Assembly (NCBI GenBank): GCA_029204225.1
Contig: CM055100.1
Span: 1,088,587-1,152,586 of the forward strand
DNA length: 64,000 bases
Reading direction: 5' to 3'
Origin: Diphasiastrum complanatum
Lineage: Eukaryota > Streptophyta > Lycopodiopsida > Lycopodiales > Lycopodiaceae
The stretch's first letter is position 1. Each line of letters begins with the position of its first letter. Under the pieces are notes generated by a model. The model was given only the letters and a program-made list of their open reading frames with translations. It had not been told where the DNA came from and made no database searches. Both the position numbers and the translations under genes were made by a program. Shown here piece by piece: positions 24,001-32,844 of this stretch.

Positions 24001-27000
24001 TGGAGTTTTGCCTTCCACAGTAGATGTGATGGAACAATTTTGCAAGTACACTGCAGTTGCAATTGCCTCTGCCCAAAGGATTTAGGAAATTGAGCTTCAG
24101 CCTTGTGCCATCAGCTTCAGTGAGAGTCCTGTTTCGTCTCTTAGCTACCCCATTGTACCTATGTCACTGCAGAAGTCCATGAATTCAAATGAATGCATCA
24201 AACACCCCTGATTTGAACTTCAAATAATAGATGACAATCATTTGACTGAAATTGTCTATAAAGGTGAAAAAAGACTTTGACCCTAAGAGAGTTTTAGCTA
24301 CATAGGTCCGCACAGATATGAGTGAACAATTACCAAAACTTCCTTTACTCTGTTACCATCATGCGTGAAAGGAAATTGATGTTGTTTCCCCTTCAAGCAT
24401 GCCTCGCATAAGTTGGAGTGAGTCCCAGTGACTTTCAGACCGGTAACTAGGCCGTACATTCCGTGCAGTGCCTTCTTTTGTGCCATAGGTTGTTCTCTGC
24501 TTCAGATGCATCTAACACATTATCATTGTTGTTATTGACCTTCGCCTGGTAGAGATTACCCTGTCTTGATGCGACTACAACAACCTTGTTAGTTTTGTCT
24601 TCTCTTAGCTTGCATGTGTCATTACTGAACATGATCTTCATACCAAGGTCTGTCATCCTTGCAACAAACAATAGATCTCTCTTCACTATGGGTACATAGA
24701 GTGCCCCATTTGATTCTTGTGCCCTAAGAGAGTTCCGAGTTCAAGGTTTCCTGTACCTTCCACTTCGTGTCTACTTCCCTCCCCTAGTATGACTGCTCTT
24801 TGCAGTTGCACCCGAATCTATGACAATGTCATAGTAGTCCTACGTCGTTGATTCTTGTTCAAAGATTGTGTATGCATTGTCAGTCTTTTCTTCCTCCATT
24901 GATGATTCGGCTATGTTTGTCTTATCCTTTCCGTGCTTTCCTTTTGGATTTGACCAGCATTCATAAGCTGAATGTCCCATTCTTTTTACAGTGTATATAC
25001 GGTATGTTGGAATTAAACTACCATTTATCTTATGTATGTCCACCTTTCTTGCAGCGAGAGCAAAAGTTTGAAAGCCTTTGTTGTCGCCCTTCTGAAACTG
25101 TTTTCTGATTTCTTTGCAAAATGTTGTGGCTCCTTTGCTGTTTGATGCTTGCCTTCACCTTTCCTCCTTTTCTTTGCAAAGAGGGCCTTCTCTTGACCTT
25201 CCATGGTCTCAGCTTCCTGTCACATTGGATTTTCATCTGCCACCAGATTTACAGCTTTTTTGAATATCATTTATGACATGCTCATTATGAGCATCCTCAG
25301 TGGCTGATAGGAAGATGGCAAAGATTTTGTGAACTGCATGAGCTGTTGGGCTGCTAGAATTTGATGCTCCTGTCCTGCAGATGAGAGTTGTGTGTAAATA
25401 GTCTTCATCTTTTCTACATGTTGTTCCAAATTGGCTCCATCCCATTGTAGTTGATTGTGAAAATGCATCATTTACTTCATATTTTTGCTTCAATTTTTGC
25501 CGCGCTTCATTGTGCTGCAAATCGGGGTGGCCTAGAGCATGTAAAAACACCATTCTAGACACCAAAGTTTAGTAAAAGCTTGAGAATCATGGATCTAATA
25601 AGCCCACAAGTTGACTTGAGGATTAGAAGACCACATGCAAGAACATTTAAGCAACATGCCAGCTCATGCAACAACATGCAAGAGCATGCACTGACCATGC
25701 AAGGTCTAGGAGTTCCTACAGGACTTCATGCAAGAACATGCAATCATAAAATCAAATAAAGGTGAAAAGAACAATCGGCTGTTTGGAGACATCTGATCCA
25801 GATCTGTATGTGGCTGTGGCAGCAAGCTAAAAGATTCTACAAGATCATCAAAATGCATTAAATAACACTTTAGAAAGTGTATGGATAGATGTGCAATGAT
25901 CTACACAATTTGGATCTGGAAAGAATTAAATGGAATGACCATAAAATGGAAGAGACAATGCAATCGAGACATCAAGAACAAGAATGTAGGGAAGGGGGGG
26001 GGTCTCCACCCTCTCCAATCAAAAATGATCTCTCTTGGATACTCGATGGAGGAGTGGAGAGCCCCTTTTATAATTTTTGTTGAGAATCAAGGTTACATTG
26101 CATGGTAGTAGGTTGATGAGCCAAGTAGAGTTCCTCTAGGTGTTCTCATGTATTCTCTCCATGCATGAGTCCCAAGGACCCACGAATTTCACCTAGAGAG
26201 AGATTAAAAATGTTAGGACCCAAGTAGACTCTTGCATGTCAAGAGTTTGGACCCAACTTCGAATAATTAACTTAGGACCTTAGGAACCTAAGTAATTAGA
26301 TTAATTTTTTTAACTATCTTGGAGTTGCCAACATCTTGCAAGAAGAACGTAAAATATACCTTGACTCTCAATTTTTATGTTTTCTATTTTTTATTTCTTT
26401 TACATGGTGAACAAAATAACTAGGGGAATTTTTGTGAATGCTTACAAATGATAACACATTGTTGTTCTAGCAATCTTCAATTTGCATCAAAATCTCCTCG
26501 CTGATTGAAGATATAGTGATTGCCATTGCACGTTCATCCATTCTTTCCCATACAACTCTTCTTGGATCTCCCTCTGGAGGTTGTTCTTATGATCCGTCTA
26601 TGACAGACCAGATTCCTTCTCCTCTGAGTAGCATTTAAAGCTTGAATTTCAATATTCGATAATTGGCACCATCAAGAATGATAGTTATTTCTGTTGCAGA
26701 TTCGCAGCCATATCCCAAGACAGAGAGTTATCCAAGCTATCAGTGACTGGCTCTCATACCATGCATAAATTCGACTACTCTGATACTATGCACAAAAATT
26801 CGAATTTGCAGAGAGTTCAAATCAACACAAAATTCGAACATCAATAGTTCAAACATTAGTTGTTCGAATATCAGTTATTCGAGTATTGTTCGAACATAAG
26901 ACAGAGAAATATATAAGAGTCCTACTCTATCATGCGAATTGCAACATAAAGAGAAATTAGAACAAAATTGAACACATCACAAAGTGCTATATTATCATCT

Positions 27001-29489
27001 GCAAATGCGGGTTGTCTTTTCCACAATGCAAGCGATTGCATGCACGTGTTTTATCAGGATGTTTCTAACTAATTTTCTTGATATGGTCTCAGAATGATAA
27101 TGGCGCCTTCTTTGATAGCGCGAACCTAGCTTCTTAAATTTTGCTCTCTTCTATTGTACAGTAATACCTGCAGTCCAACGTATTGTGTAAACATTCTTGT
27201 GATTAAAGTTCTAACTAATGTTAGATTAGTTTGGAGTCTCCACCATCGTCCGTTGATAGTCTTTGTTCGTTATCTGCTAACTACTATAATGACCTGTACT
27301 TATGATTCCTATAGAAAGTTGACGTGGAAGTGTTGAAGTGCGAAATTCACCTTCTCCAATATCCATCACCCTCAAAGATGTATTATTTCCAACCATACTT
27401 GCATTGCGTTTCTAGAAACGCGTCCAGAAACACGTTTAGAAGCGCGTTTCTAAAATGGGGGAGCATTTCTCAGTAACGTTTTATCTTTTATTTTATTTTT
27501 TGTGCGCAATATGGGTATTAGATTAAAGCAAAGATGAATGCGTCCGGTCGGGACGCGCGTCTGGATGCGGACGCACAGGGGTGCATCCACTTCCACGTCC
27601 ACCTAGACGCATTTTTTTTTTCATATATTATATATATTTTAGGCGCATCAATCTCTGTTGGATTTTGTCATGGGGTTCAAATTTTTTAATATTTGTTTAT
27701 TTTTGTCAACGATGTTTCCAACTTTTGTCATCAAAAAGTATGACAGAGATGGATTTTACCAAAGCAAACTATAACCCGCCTGATATAGAAATATTCACTT
27801 TGGAGAGAAGGAACAATAATAATGTACTCCATGCAAAAGCTTGAAGTCCAAACGTGAGCCTTATTCAATGTCAATTTATCAACATGATCTACTCTCCATT
27901 TCTTAAAGAACAATAAGATGTTTTATTTGGTTAGAGAACTGTTCATAAGAGTGCTAGCCAATTTTGAAAGAGAACTGACCGTCCTCTAGTGATTAATAAT
28001 AGATGAAACTGACAAATAAAAAATCTAACCACTTTTGAGAAAGTTGTGGTCAAAAACAAATTCGGGTTTCTCCTTCCAACAGACTGAAAACTACCTTTTG
28101 ATTACTAGCACCCACTAGAGAAATGAATATGATTGTTGTAGAACATGCACCCAGAATTCAATATAGTACTTTGGTTACAAGTTACAAGCAAAACAGCAAA
28201 TTGAGCAGAAACAAGACACAAGTACAAATAGAATAATAAATGATTTGAAAATGATTTTTGCTCCTAGCATAGTCGTATTTTACAATACAATCCTTCATTC
28301 TGAATGTTCAATAGCATTGCTTAAATCTTGTGGCATGAACCTCCAACATGGAAATGCTTGCACATTGCCAGAAAGAAATGATTTAGTCTCTAGCAACCAT
28401 CATGAATAGAAGAACATTTTTTCATTGGTAGGTTGATCAACAAATCCTTTAAAGGAATGGTCAACGTAGACATGTCTTTTCCAGAAGGGTTGTTTTTTGC
28501 GCAAAAGTTGTGTCAACAAGGAGGTCAAGCCACAACAAGTCGAAGTCCAAAGTCTTGTCAATGAGAGGCAAGGTTAGAAAAAGCAAGCGTTGGAGTCTTT
28601 CTCTACACTGACGGGCTCTGAAAAGCAAGACTTTCTTCATAATGTCAATAAAGTAAAATTTCATAGAATAACCCTGGGAGGTAAGTGCAGCGCGGCCAAC
28701 TGTTCCGTCTGCACTTTGCGGAGGATAAATTTCTAATGAATCGTTGTTCCAAAGAATCGAGATTTGAAACTTTGTTAACTGATTTGTATTGAAAATATCC
28801 AAGGACTAAAACGAGACTTTAATCGTTTCTGTGAAAAAGTAAAAAACGAATCAATGAATCAATTTGCCAAATTTGTTTCTGGATCAAAGTTGAATCGAAT
28901 CCGAATATGAATTTAGTCAATTCCAACCTACTTGTAACCATGTAACAAATACATTAGATGATGCAGTTTCGGGTTTCCAAAAAAACCAAAAAATGTGTCT
29001 CAGGTTTGAAAGCACCAGCATAGACTATATATTTAGACAGACCTTAGAGCCAGCCTCATCAATGCTGCGCTTTGCATCCTCCGCAATACGTCCATACTCC
29101 GTCTTCGCACCTTCGGCAATATCTGTAAGCAACTTAGCGCGGTCGTCTATGAATTTGTTCACCTGCACCTCTCCAGCTTGCAGCCTCACCATATTGACCA
29201 GCATGTCTTGGACCTTTCCATCCCCATCATCCCCGCCCCTGTTCTCATTGGCAGAAGCAGAAGCATCATCCGCCAGTCCCCTGCTCCTTGGTCTTTTTCT
29301 GGAACGCCATACCCTCCCCTCAAGGCAGAAGTTGCAGGAGAGAGATGAATAACGATAATAATGATAGTGGCAGCACAAGAGTGTAATGAAAGTGGTGGAA
29401 GAGGAGGATGATGGCGGGTGATGATGGTTCAGAGGGGGTTGCTTGCACCTTCCTAACCAAAGCATCGGAGTAACAACACCAGTGCCCAT
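12075..29489 (-). CDS. Predicted plastid-targeted membrane protein, two exons
   Basis: CDS join: exon 1 at 29489-29043 (149 codons), exon 2 at 12515-12075 (146 codons plus TGA), 295 residues. The donor AAG|GTCTGT (29043/29042) and acceptor TGTGTGTAG|GTT (12516/12515) leave the phase-0 reading frame intact, giving DEAGSK-VLESVDAD across the join. Residues 1-75 are Ser/Arg-rich and acid-poor, resembling a plastid transit peptide. Residues 92-150 form a helical region (KVQDMLVNMV...FIDDRAKLL), 150-190 an acidic coiled coil, then LFFKGLY, a KKSAGSK motif before the membrane part, and two hydrophobic helices (about 238-258 and 266-284). The shape resembles a conserved plant chloroplast-envelope family of unknown function; no enzyme motif is seen. 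A TATATAT run lies about 55-60 bp upstream of the start codon. An unseen middle exon cannot be excluded. Confidence 0.75.
13441..14414 (-). pseudogene. Ty3/gypsy reverse transcriptase-RNase H pseudogene
   Basis: Minus-strand codons read GLYEFLVIPFGANKKPMNDV (RT palm), then VIVYSHDTLVFSTLLTTHI, where the YxDD catalytic box has become YSHD, then TEFLEYLVSSGIVHLDPSKI and HMFLGLTTHAKIYFP. The RNase H part gives SDFDKRFVVETDDASNIGFG and then the W-xxYL motif as WHRYLYR. This order and spacing is that of Ty3/gypsy pol. Several stops and a frameshift interrupt it, and the catalytic aspartates are damaged. It has no protease, integrase or LTR nearby and lies inside the large intron on the host-gene strand. 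Confidence 0.8.
15460..16060. repeat. Degenerate repeat cluster
   Basis: A word of the form CCATGCCAACTTGATGGAC recurs in diverged form near 15467, 15623, 15722, 15808, 15877 and 16018, often followed by an 'aaaggcat' word. Spacing is irregular (70-156 bp), so this is an old, decayed tandem repeat. No coding content. Confidence 0.4.
16144..16216 (+). tRNA. tRNA-like sequence inside a TRIM LTR (probable pseudo-tRNA)
   Basis: The 73-nt sequence folds as a tRNA. The seven acceptor pairs are all formed (GGGCGGA with TCTGTCC, two as G-T), the D stem GCTC/GAGC is perfect, and the T arm TTGGG/CCTAG pairs with wobbles around the loop TTTGAAT. The internal pol III boxes are recognisable: A box TAGCTCAGTGG (16151-16161) and B box GGTTTGAATCC (16195-16205). 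The anticodon arm is poor: the stem has a mismatch and the loop can be read as CGG without U33 or CCG with U33 but a worse stem. I therefore cannot state an amino acid and treat it as tRNA-derived, possibly a SINE head or a captured tRNA. Confidence 0.65.
16246..16258 (+). promoter_or_regulatory. TRIM primer binding site
   Basis: TGGTATCAGAGCC directly follows the TRIM 5' LTR and is complementary to the initiator tRNA-Met 3' end. Confidence 0.9.
16405..16850 (+). repeat. 5' LTR of the nested gag-only element
   Basis: 446 bp. It begins TTTAGAAATAAT where the 3' copy has TGTTAGAAATAAT, so the terminal TG is mutated, and it ends CTACA. A TATTTATAT word near 16678 is the likely core promoter, with transcription starting downstream of it. 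Confidence 0.85.
17585..18916 (+). CDS. Gag-derived 443-codon frame of the non-autonomous element
   Basis: The frame opens MARDLGAIRTC and, at residues 16-30, shows GKDMLDGINYFSWSCKLRF, a good match to the copia gag opening (L-G-xNY-xxW-xx-KL). Residues 54-75 (KSAWETLLKIYQIKD) match the later gag helix (S-A-xx-AW-xxL-xxxY). Beyond about residue 75 no family is recognised: no zinc knuckle, no protease, and the C-terminal third is hydrophobic and Phe-rich. The frame runs 19 nt into the 3' LTR before stopping. Being open for 443 codons in a decayed neighbourhood is notable but may be chance plus a young insert. I would not call it a functional protein. Confidence 0.4.
   Translation: MARDLGAIRTCSGKDMLDGINYFSWSCKLRFGIDVMIKILSVTRSILYHLRFCKISKSAWETLLKIYQIKDSLSCFLPSTSSSLKVEEQRHAKFDHCLSTSTSLHRNVGMVEHPSSLEPFVANDGCITKELCEQASQVNVLEKAKIKHYLKPFCTNGGGEKIMSISTLVQSGKLLVFFLKMVDNIFSHGLLIIFSLCYIVSILLCIGNGPWKVFGQQGPHLEHFRQQSVGDFVAVGQPATASCWLSESLQNNKASFYLGGKTHASPKSVPYADFLVLMFTSYDDGVVLPSVGEQNIDSKIQEDVMVKEYHTLLYVSCGKKTYGIMWEPLMDCKSMFRLVLVFLLLTLDGACLSSLFDLMLPHFVFYISSTLGMIGAEISATSTTFKLNFFFFLAALSLDNKLHLFFFGVLGNMQHFAFCCNFSYFMSCYVFTLSFKEGVRNNK
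18898..19343 (+). repeat. 3' LTR of the nested gag-only element
   Basis: 446 bp, TGTTAGAAATAAT...TTTCCTAAAT, nearly the same as the 5' copy. One visible difference is an extra AAAGTCTAATT word near 19060 and a shorter (CTT)n run. Confidence 0.85.
20125..20687 (-). repeat. 3' LTR of the copia element
   Basis: 563 bp, minus-strand start TGTTGGAAAAGGTG. Contains three to four copies of a 15-17-bp word ATTAGTTGTTCAAAC (about 20206-20275), also present in the 5' LTR. Confidence 0.85.
21268..21660 (+). repeat. 5' LTR of the nested gag-only element
   Basis: 393 bp; differs from the 3' copy at only scattered bases, indicating a comparatively recent insertion. Confidence 0.85.
22087..22470 (+). CDS. 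Copia gag N-terminal domain, stand-alone (127 residues)
   Basis: The first in-frame ATG gives MSSLAESMLSEASRLDGTNF followed by SIWKFKIKNIL, the copia gag opening (L-G-xNF-xxW-K-xKI). Later DYIKRGEKAHKIINMSV and GPMDAWHILCALYETAS match the UBN2 gag fold, and the frame ends with LKNKLYTLRME before a TAA. There is no zinc knuckle or protease. The open frame fits the element's interior and stops about 70 bp before the purine tract. It could supply a capsid-like protein, or simply preserve packaging sequence. A longer frame from a TTG at 22039 has no support. Confidence 0.7.
   Translation: MSSLAESMLSEASRLDGTNFSIWKFKIKNILEDKECWKIVTSEEPVPTFELELKDYIKRGEKAHKIINMSVRDNEIPLIRSAKGPMDAWHILCALYETASTTRFLYLKNKLYTLRMETDCGQRIAGK
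22542..22932 (+). repeat. 3' LTR of the nested gag-only element
   Basis: 391 bp, second copy of the LTR beginning at 21268. Confidence 0.85.
26749..26761 (-). promoter_or_regulatory. Copia primer binding site, one base changed
   Basis: The minus strand reads TGGTATGAGAGCC, one base from the initiator tRNA-Met complement, directly inside the 5' LTR. Confidence 0.8.
26762..27361 (-). repeat. 5' LTR of the copia element
   Basis: 600 bp, paired with 20125-20687. Several indels and many substitutions separate the copies, so the element is old compared with its nested insert. Confidence 0.85.
27393..27720 (+). mobile_element. Diverged, partial copy of the hAT-like element
   Basis: Starts CATACTTGCATTGCGTTTC, related to the left end of the element at 4211, and shares GTGCGCAATATGGGTATTAG-like and GCATCAATCTCTGTTGGATT-like words in the same order. 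The right terminus was not found. Between 27537 and 27610 there are G/C-rich dyads around GCGTCCGGTCGGGACGCGCG. Confidence 0.5.
27850..29042. other. Intron remainder next to exon 1
   Basis: No repeat or coding family is recognised. A 113-codon minus-strand frame (28461-28802) has no motif and is probably chance. Confidence 0.4.
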
Positions 29490-29540
29490 ACTCTCGCTCG
29501 GTCTCTCTCGCTAGGTAGCTACCCTTGAATTGACTTCAAA

Positions 29541-29553
29541 GATATATACATAC
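29541..29553 (-). promoter_or_regulatory. Candidate TATA box of the membrane-protein gene
   Basis: The minus strand reads TGTATATATCTTTG about 55-60 bp upstream of the ATG at 29489, in the place expected for a TATA box with a short leader. It is an A/T-rich region, so the call is tentative. Confidence 0.3.
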
Positions 29554-29555
29554 AT

Positions 29556-29600
29556 ACTTATCACTAAAGAGTGCTTGTCACCGACAATTTATGTGTCAGC
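29556..29600 (-). other. Degenerate copy of the Helitron-like terminus
   Basis: The minus strand reads TTGTCGGTGACAAGCACTC followed by TTTAG; the 5-bp stem TTGTC/GACAA and the CACTCTT word match the better-preserved terminus at 38339-38370. The final CTAG has become TTAG. Weak evidence by itself. Confidence 0.3.
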
Positions 29601-30018
29601 TTGTGGTTGAGACGTGTGGATGATGCTCAAAGTGGGCAATTGATGATTGAAGGGGGACTGGCAATGGATGGCCGACAGGGACGACCGATGACCAACAATT
29701 TGGGTTACGACCGATGGTTTGGGTTGAAGGCCAATGGTTTGGGTCAAAAGTTGTCAATGACAATTAGCCAAAATTTTGGGTGGCGGCCAATGGTTTGGGT
29801 GGACGGCCAATGATCGTACAAATATGGAGTGGATTTAGGTGGTCGTTGACGATCTGGGTGACGACCGATGATTTGGATGTTGGCTGATCTCGCATGTCTC
29901 GCATCTCGAATATGTAACATATTTCACACATCTCGGCCATAGTAGGGGTCAAAATTTAACTGACCCATCGTAAAATTCGATATTGTTGGTCAGAAATCCG
30001 AGCCTTTGGAAAAATTTT

Positions 30019-30470
30019 GAGTTGACAGTACAAAGGGCCAAAAATATACAAAGGGTCGGATTGTACTCTGGGTCGGAAAAATTTCAAAGGATCGGAATAA
30101 ATCCGTCTCGATCCTACCTGATCCAGGGTTGAAAAATCCTTCTTTGTCAAGCTCGATGTTGCGTCGAAAAAATTTGATCCTTTGAAAAAATTCAAGTCTT
30201 TGGAAAAATTCGAGTCTTTAGAAAAATTTGATTCTTTGGAAAAATTCGAGTCTTTGGAGGAAAAATTCGAGTCCTTGGAATTTTTTTGAGTTAACAGTAC
30301 AAAGGGTCGAAAATATACAAAGGATCGAATTTTACTCTGGGTCGGGAAATATACAAAGGGCCGGAATAAATCCGCCTCAATCCGATCTGATCCGATCCAG
30401 GGTCAAAAAATCCTTCTTTGCCAAGCTCAAAGTTGGGTCAGAAAAATTCGATCCTTCGAAAAAATTTGAG
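30019..30470. repeat. Tandem duplication of about 182 bp with an 18-bp minisatellite between
   Basis: Copy 1 (30019-30200) and copy 2 (30288-30470) both read GAGTTGACAGTACAAAGGG-like, through TCCGATCCAGGGT-like, to AAAATTTGA-like sequence. Between and at the end of copy 1 an 18-bp unit, AAAAATTCGAGTCTTTGG, repeats about five times (30192-30287). As 18 is a multiple of three it translates as repeated E-K-F-E-S-L, but no longer protein context is seen. Confidence 0.75.
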
Positions 30471-30649
30471 GCTGATTGTGGATTGTTTTCTCATATATAT
30501 CTATATTGTAATACTATGTGTAGGGTGTGTGTATATGTGTGTGTATGGCTATGCATAGTTGTGTATGTAGTGTGTGTATGTTTGTGTGTAATCAATGCTG
30601 ATTGAATGTGTGTGCGAAGAACGAATATCTTCTTTACATGAATTCTTTA

Positions 30650-30652
<3 letters not shown>

Positions 30653-30700
<48 letters not shown>
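30653..30700. repeat. (GA)n microsatellite
   Basis: About 48 bp of uninterrupted GA at the start of the CACGTG-type satellite. Confidence 0.95.
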
Positions 30701-30704
<4 letters not shown>

Positions 30705-30715
30705 GACTCGAAAGT

Positions 30716-30947
30716 TGTCACATGACAAGCCACATAGGCTTGCCACATGTAAAATCATGTAGGTTTGGGACTTGCCAAGTAGGACTACCATAGGCTTGTG
30801 TAGCAGACCACATAGACATGTCATAGGTCTGCTATTTACTAAGCCTATCATAGGCTACCATGTGGCAAGCCATGTAGACCTACCCCATGGCAAGTCATGC
30901 AAGCTTGGGGTTTGTCATGTGACAAACCAAGTAGAGAGAGAGAGAGT

Positions 30948-31013
<66 letters not shown>

Positions 31014-31550
31014 GGAGCTCAAAAGTTGCCACATGGCAAGCCACGTAGGCCTGCCACGTGGAAAACCATGTAGGCTTGGGATTGGCCATGTGGCAAGCCA
31101 TGTAGGCCTACCATAGGCTTGTGTGGCTTGCCACATGGCCTACCATAGGCCTATTTAGTAGGCCACATAGGCTTACTATCTACCAAGCCTATAATAGGTT
31201 GCCACATGGCAAGCCACATGTATGTCACATGGCAAATCGTGCAAGCTTGGGATTTGTCACATGGCAAGCCATGTAGGCCTACCATAGGCTTGTTCGGCAA
31301 GCCAACTGAGCTCTACCATGTAGGCTTGAGTGGACCCACAGAGAGAGAGATAGAGAGGTGGGCTCGAAAGCCATGTAAGTGTACCATAGGCTTGCATGGC
31401 AAACCACATAGGCATGGAATAGGCCTCATGTCTGCCATGCAAGCATGTTGCAGATGCCACATAGGCTTACCATAGGTTTGTGTGGCAAGCCAACCAGGCT
31501 CTGCCACATAGGCTTGAATGGACCTAGAGATAGAAATAGGTGGGGCTTGC
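30716..31550. repeat. CACGTG-rich minisatellite, left part
   Basis: Many imperfect copies of a roughly 45-bp unit built on CCACGTGGCAAGCCACGTAG, GCCTACCATAGG and CTTGTGTGGCAAGCC. Units are grouped into larger blocks that end GAGTGGACCTAGAGAGAG (near 31328 and 31516). Most CACGTG cores here have changed to CATGTG or CACATG. A GA array (30932-31010) lies inside. The array is cut at 31550 by a gypsy element and resumes at 36815. Confidence 0.85.
30932..31010. repeat. (GA)n microsatellite within the satellite
   Basis: About 79 bp of GA with two short interruptions (GTTTTG and GAAAG). Confidence 0.95.
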
Positions 31551-32477
31551 TGTTGCGCCGGCGCCTCAAAGGGCGCTGGGACTTGAGCGGTTTCCCCACC
31601 CCAACACGCGCTTAAGTCTAACATTCATCCATCATGTACTTATGTAAAAGCCAACTCAGAAACGTAACAAGCTTAACCATTCAGACTTAAGAAAACTGGA
31701 ATCCCAACCAACCCGAAAGCCAACTCAGAATCCGTCCCCAAAAGGTAACCAAAGGCAAAGACAAGCCACACATGAAACCCAAGGCATAGTGGTCGCCAAA
31801 CTGACCAATTGGCATAGCGGCAAGCCCCATGTCGATGACAGGGACCCTTAGGCGCCAGCGACGCAAAAAGGTTGTAGTAAGGGTCCTTCCACTTGGACCA
31901 GTCCCGGAGGCGAAACCGAAATGGTAATCATCCCCAAGGATCAACTTTATTAGATTTGGAAGAGGTTACATTCATACATAGACTGACCGGTCTCGGGGCC
32001 ACCAACACGTGCTGGGCATTGTGCCTGGCTCGTGCTGGTAGAAGGAGCTGAGACCTGGCGACTGGATTCCTGGCGCTGGTTGAGCTGCCCAAGTTTCTGT
32101 CTGCCGGACTCCCCCTATAGTTCTGCTGTGATTCGGCGCACCCCCTCTGGTTTGAAACATAGTGCTTTCTGGTAAAGCACGCTTTTTAGGACTTGGTTTT
32201 TATTTTGCTGATTAAGCCTGGCAAGCCTGGCAGAATCAGTCTGGCTCCCAGACATGGGTGTCCCGGGAGCCGTCCCGGCGGCCGAATCAACCTGCTTTCC
32301 TGACTAGGCCATGATTCGAGCTTCAGAGCTAGCTCATGACTTTGTGACTACTTGGCTGGCTCACCACAGGTTGGAGGCTCAGTCCTTGACGTTCTAACTT
32401 GCTCTGGGACCTTAGGGAGTGTCACCCCTTTGAGTCTTACAGGGCACGCTGGGTGCACCCGAGTCAGCTTTACAACA
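31551..32477 (-). repeat. 3' LTR of the young gypsy element
   Basis: 927 bp, plus-strand ends TGTTGCGCCGGCG...TTTACAACA. Short frames in both LTRs are the same in each copy and are not genes. Confidence 0.92.
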
Positions 32478-32844
32478 TCCTCCCCTCGTTTGAGAAAGCT
32501 GATGTCCTCATCAGGGCCAAACTAGAACCTAAGACTCATGGCACGGGCTTAATTCACCGGCCAGACTTTAGTCACATATACAAGGGCACGGGCTTGATTC
32601 ACCAGCCAAAGGAAACCAACTGTAAAGTGGAGTAATGATATTGTGTTTTACACCCAGCACAGGAAAAGTGTGGATCTAGTTCACTTACGTAAAACCTGTG
32701 TGAAGCTGCTGCACTTAGACATTAAACTGAAGCTCACTCCTCAATGAGAAATGCGGCTTACTTTATTAGCATGAAAGAAAAAGGTACTCACGGCTCCCTT
32801 AAGCCTCAGATATGTCGTTGTCGTCGCACATCTGGATGAGTCCC

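Larger units (their letters stand above)
20705..25570 (-). pseudogene. Copia gag-pol remnants (gag to RNase H), multiply broken
   Basis: In element order from high to low coordinates: gag (about 25565-25230, LKQKYEV...MGWSQFGT, decayed), zinc-knuckle region (about 25043, MGHSAYECW), pre-integrase (24686-24298, LWHKR and CEACLKGKQHQFPF), integrase C-terminal part (23945-23733, ILIGYSSDSPGYRICDPN), RT (23557-23046: WVYKKKLKSNGSIARYKARL, then IHQIDVKSAFLHDDL, IYGLKQATRAWY, and FVDDSLMIA in place of YVDD), and RNase H (21280-20711: TYNDASWVGCKDNNKSVTG, KKQTLVAQSSCEAE, VFHSKKKHISIKY). Stops and frameshifts separate these blocks. The stretch between the RT end (DRKKGFIHV) and RNase H (MQHSQMAKRIL) is missing, at the site of the nested element. 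Confidence 0.88.
20125..27361 (-). mobile_element. Full-length decayed Ty1/copia element
   Basis: LTRs lie at 20125-20687 (3', minus sense) and 26762-27361 (5'). The primer site is read as GGCTCTCATACCA on the plus strand (26749-26761) and the polypurine tract as CTCCCTCTTGAAT (20688-20700). The flanking 5-bp words TCCAA (20120-20124) and TCCAT (27362-27366) differ by one base and fit an old target duplication. Gag, zinc knuckle, pre-integrase, integrase, RT and RNase H remnants occur in copia order on the minus strand. A second element (21268-22932) is nested between RT and RNase H. The whole unit lies within the host intron, on the host-gene strand. Confidence 0.88.
12516..29042 (-). other. 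16.5-kb intron filled with nested retroelements
   Basis: The interval between the two coding exons is 16,527 bp. It holds a gypsy pol remnant (13441-14414), degenerate short repeats (15460-16060), a TRIM with a nested gag-only element (16102-19357), a copia element with another nested element (20125-27361), and part of a hAT-like element (from 27393). The acceptor has a weak pyrimidine tract. Parts at 12520-13430, 14500-15450, 19363-20120 and 27850-29040 show no assignable feature. Confidence 0.7.

Noticed and set aside
28461-28802. 113-codon minus-strand frame as a middle exon of the membrane-protein gene
   Set aside because: Exons 1 and 2 already join in frame through a continuous helix, and this frame shows no splice-site-bounded match.
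31687-32160. Two minus-strand frames repeated exactly at 36019-36492
   Set aside because: They are in both LTRs of the gypsy element; identity reflects LTR duplication, not a gene family.
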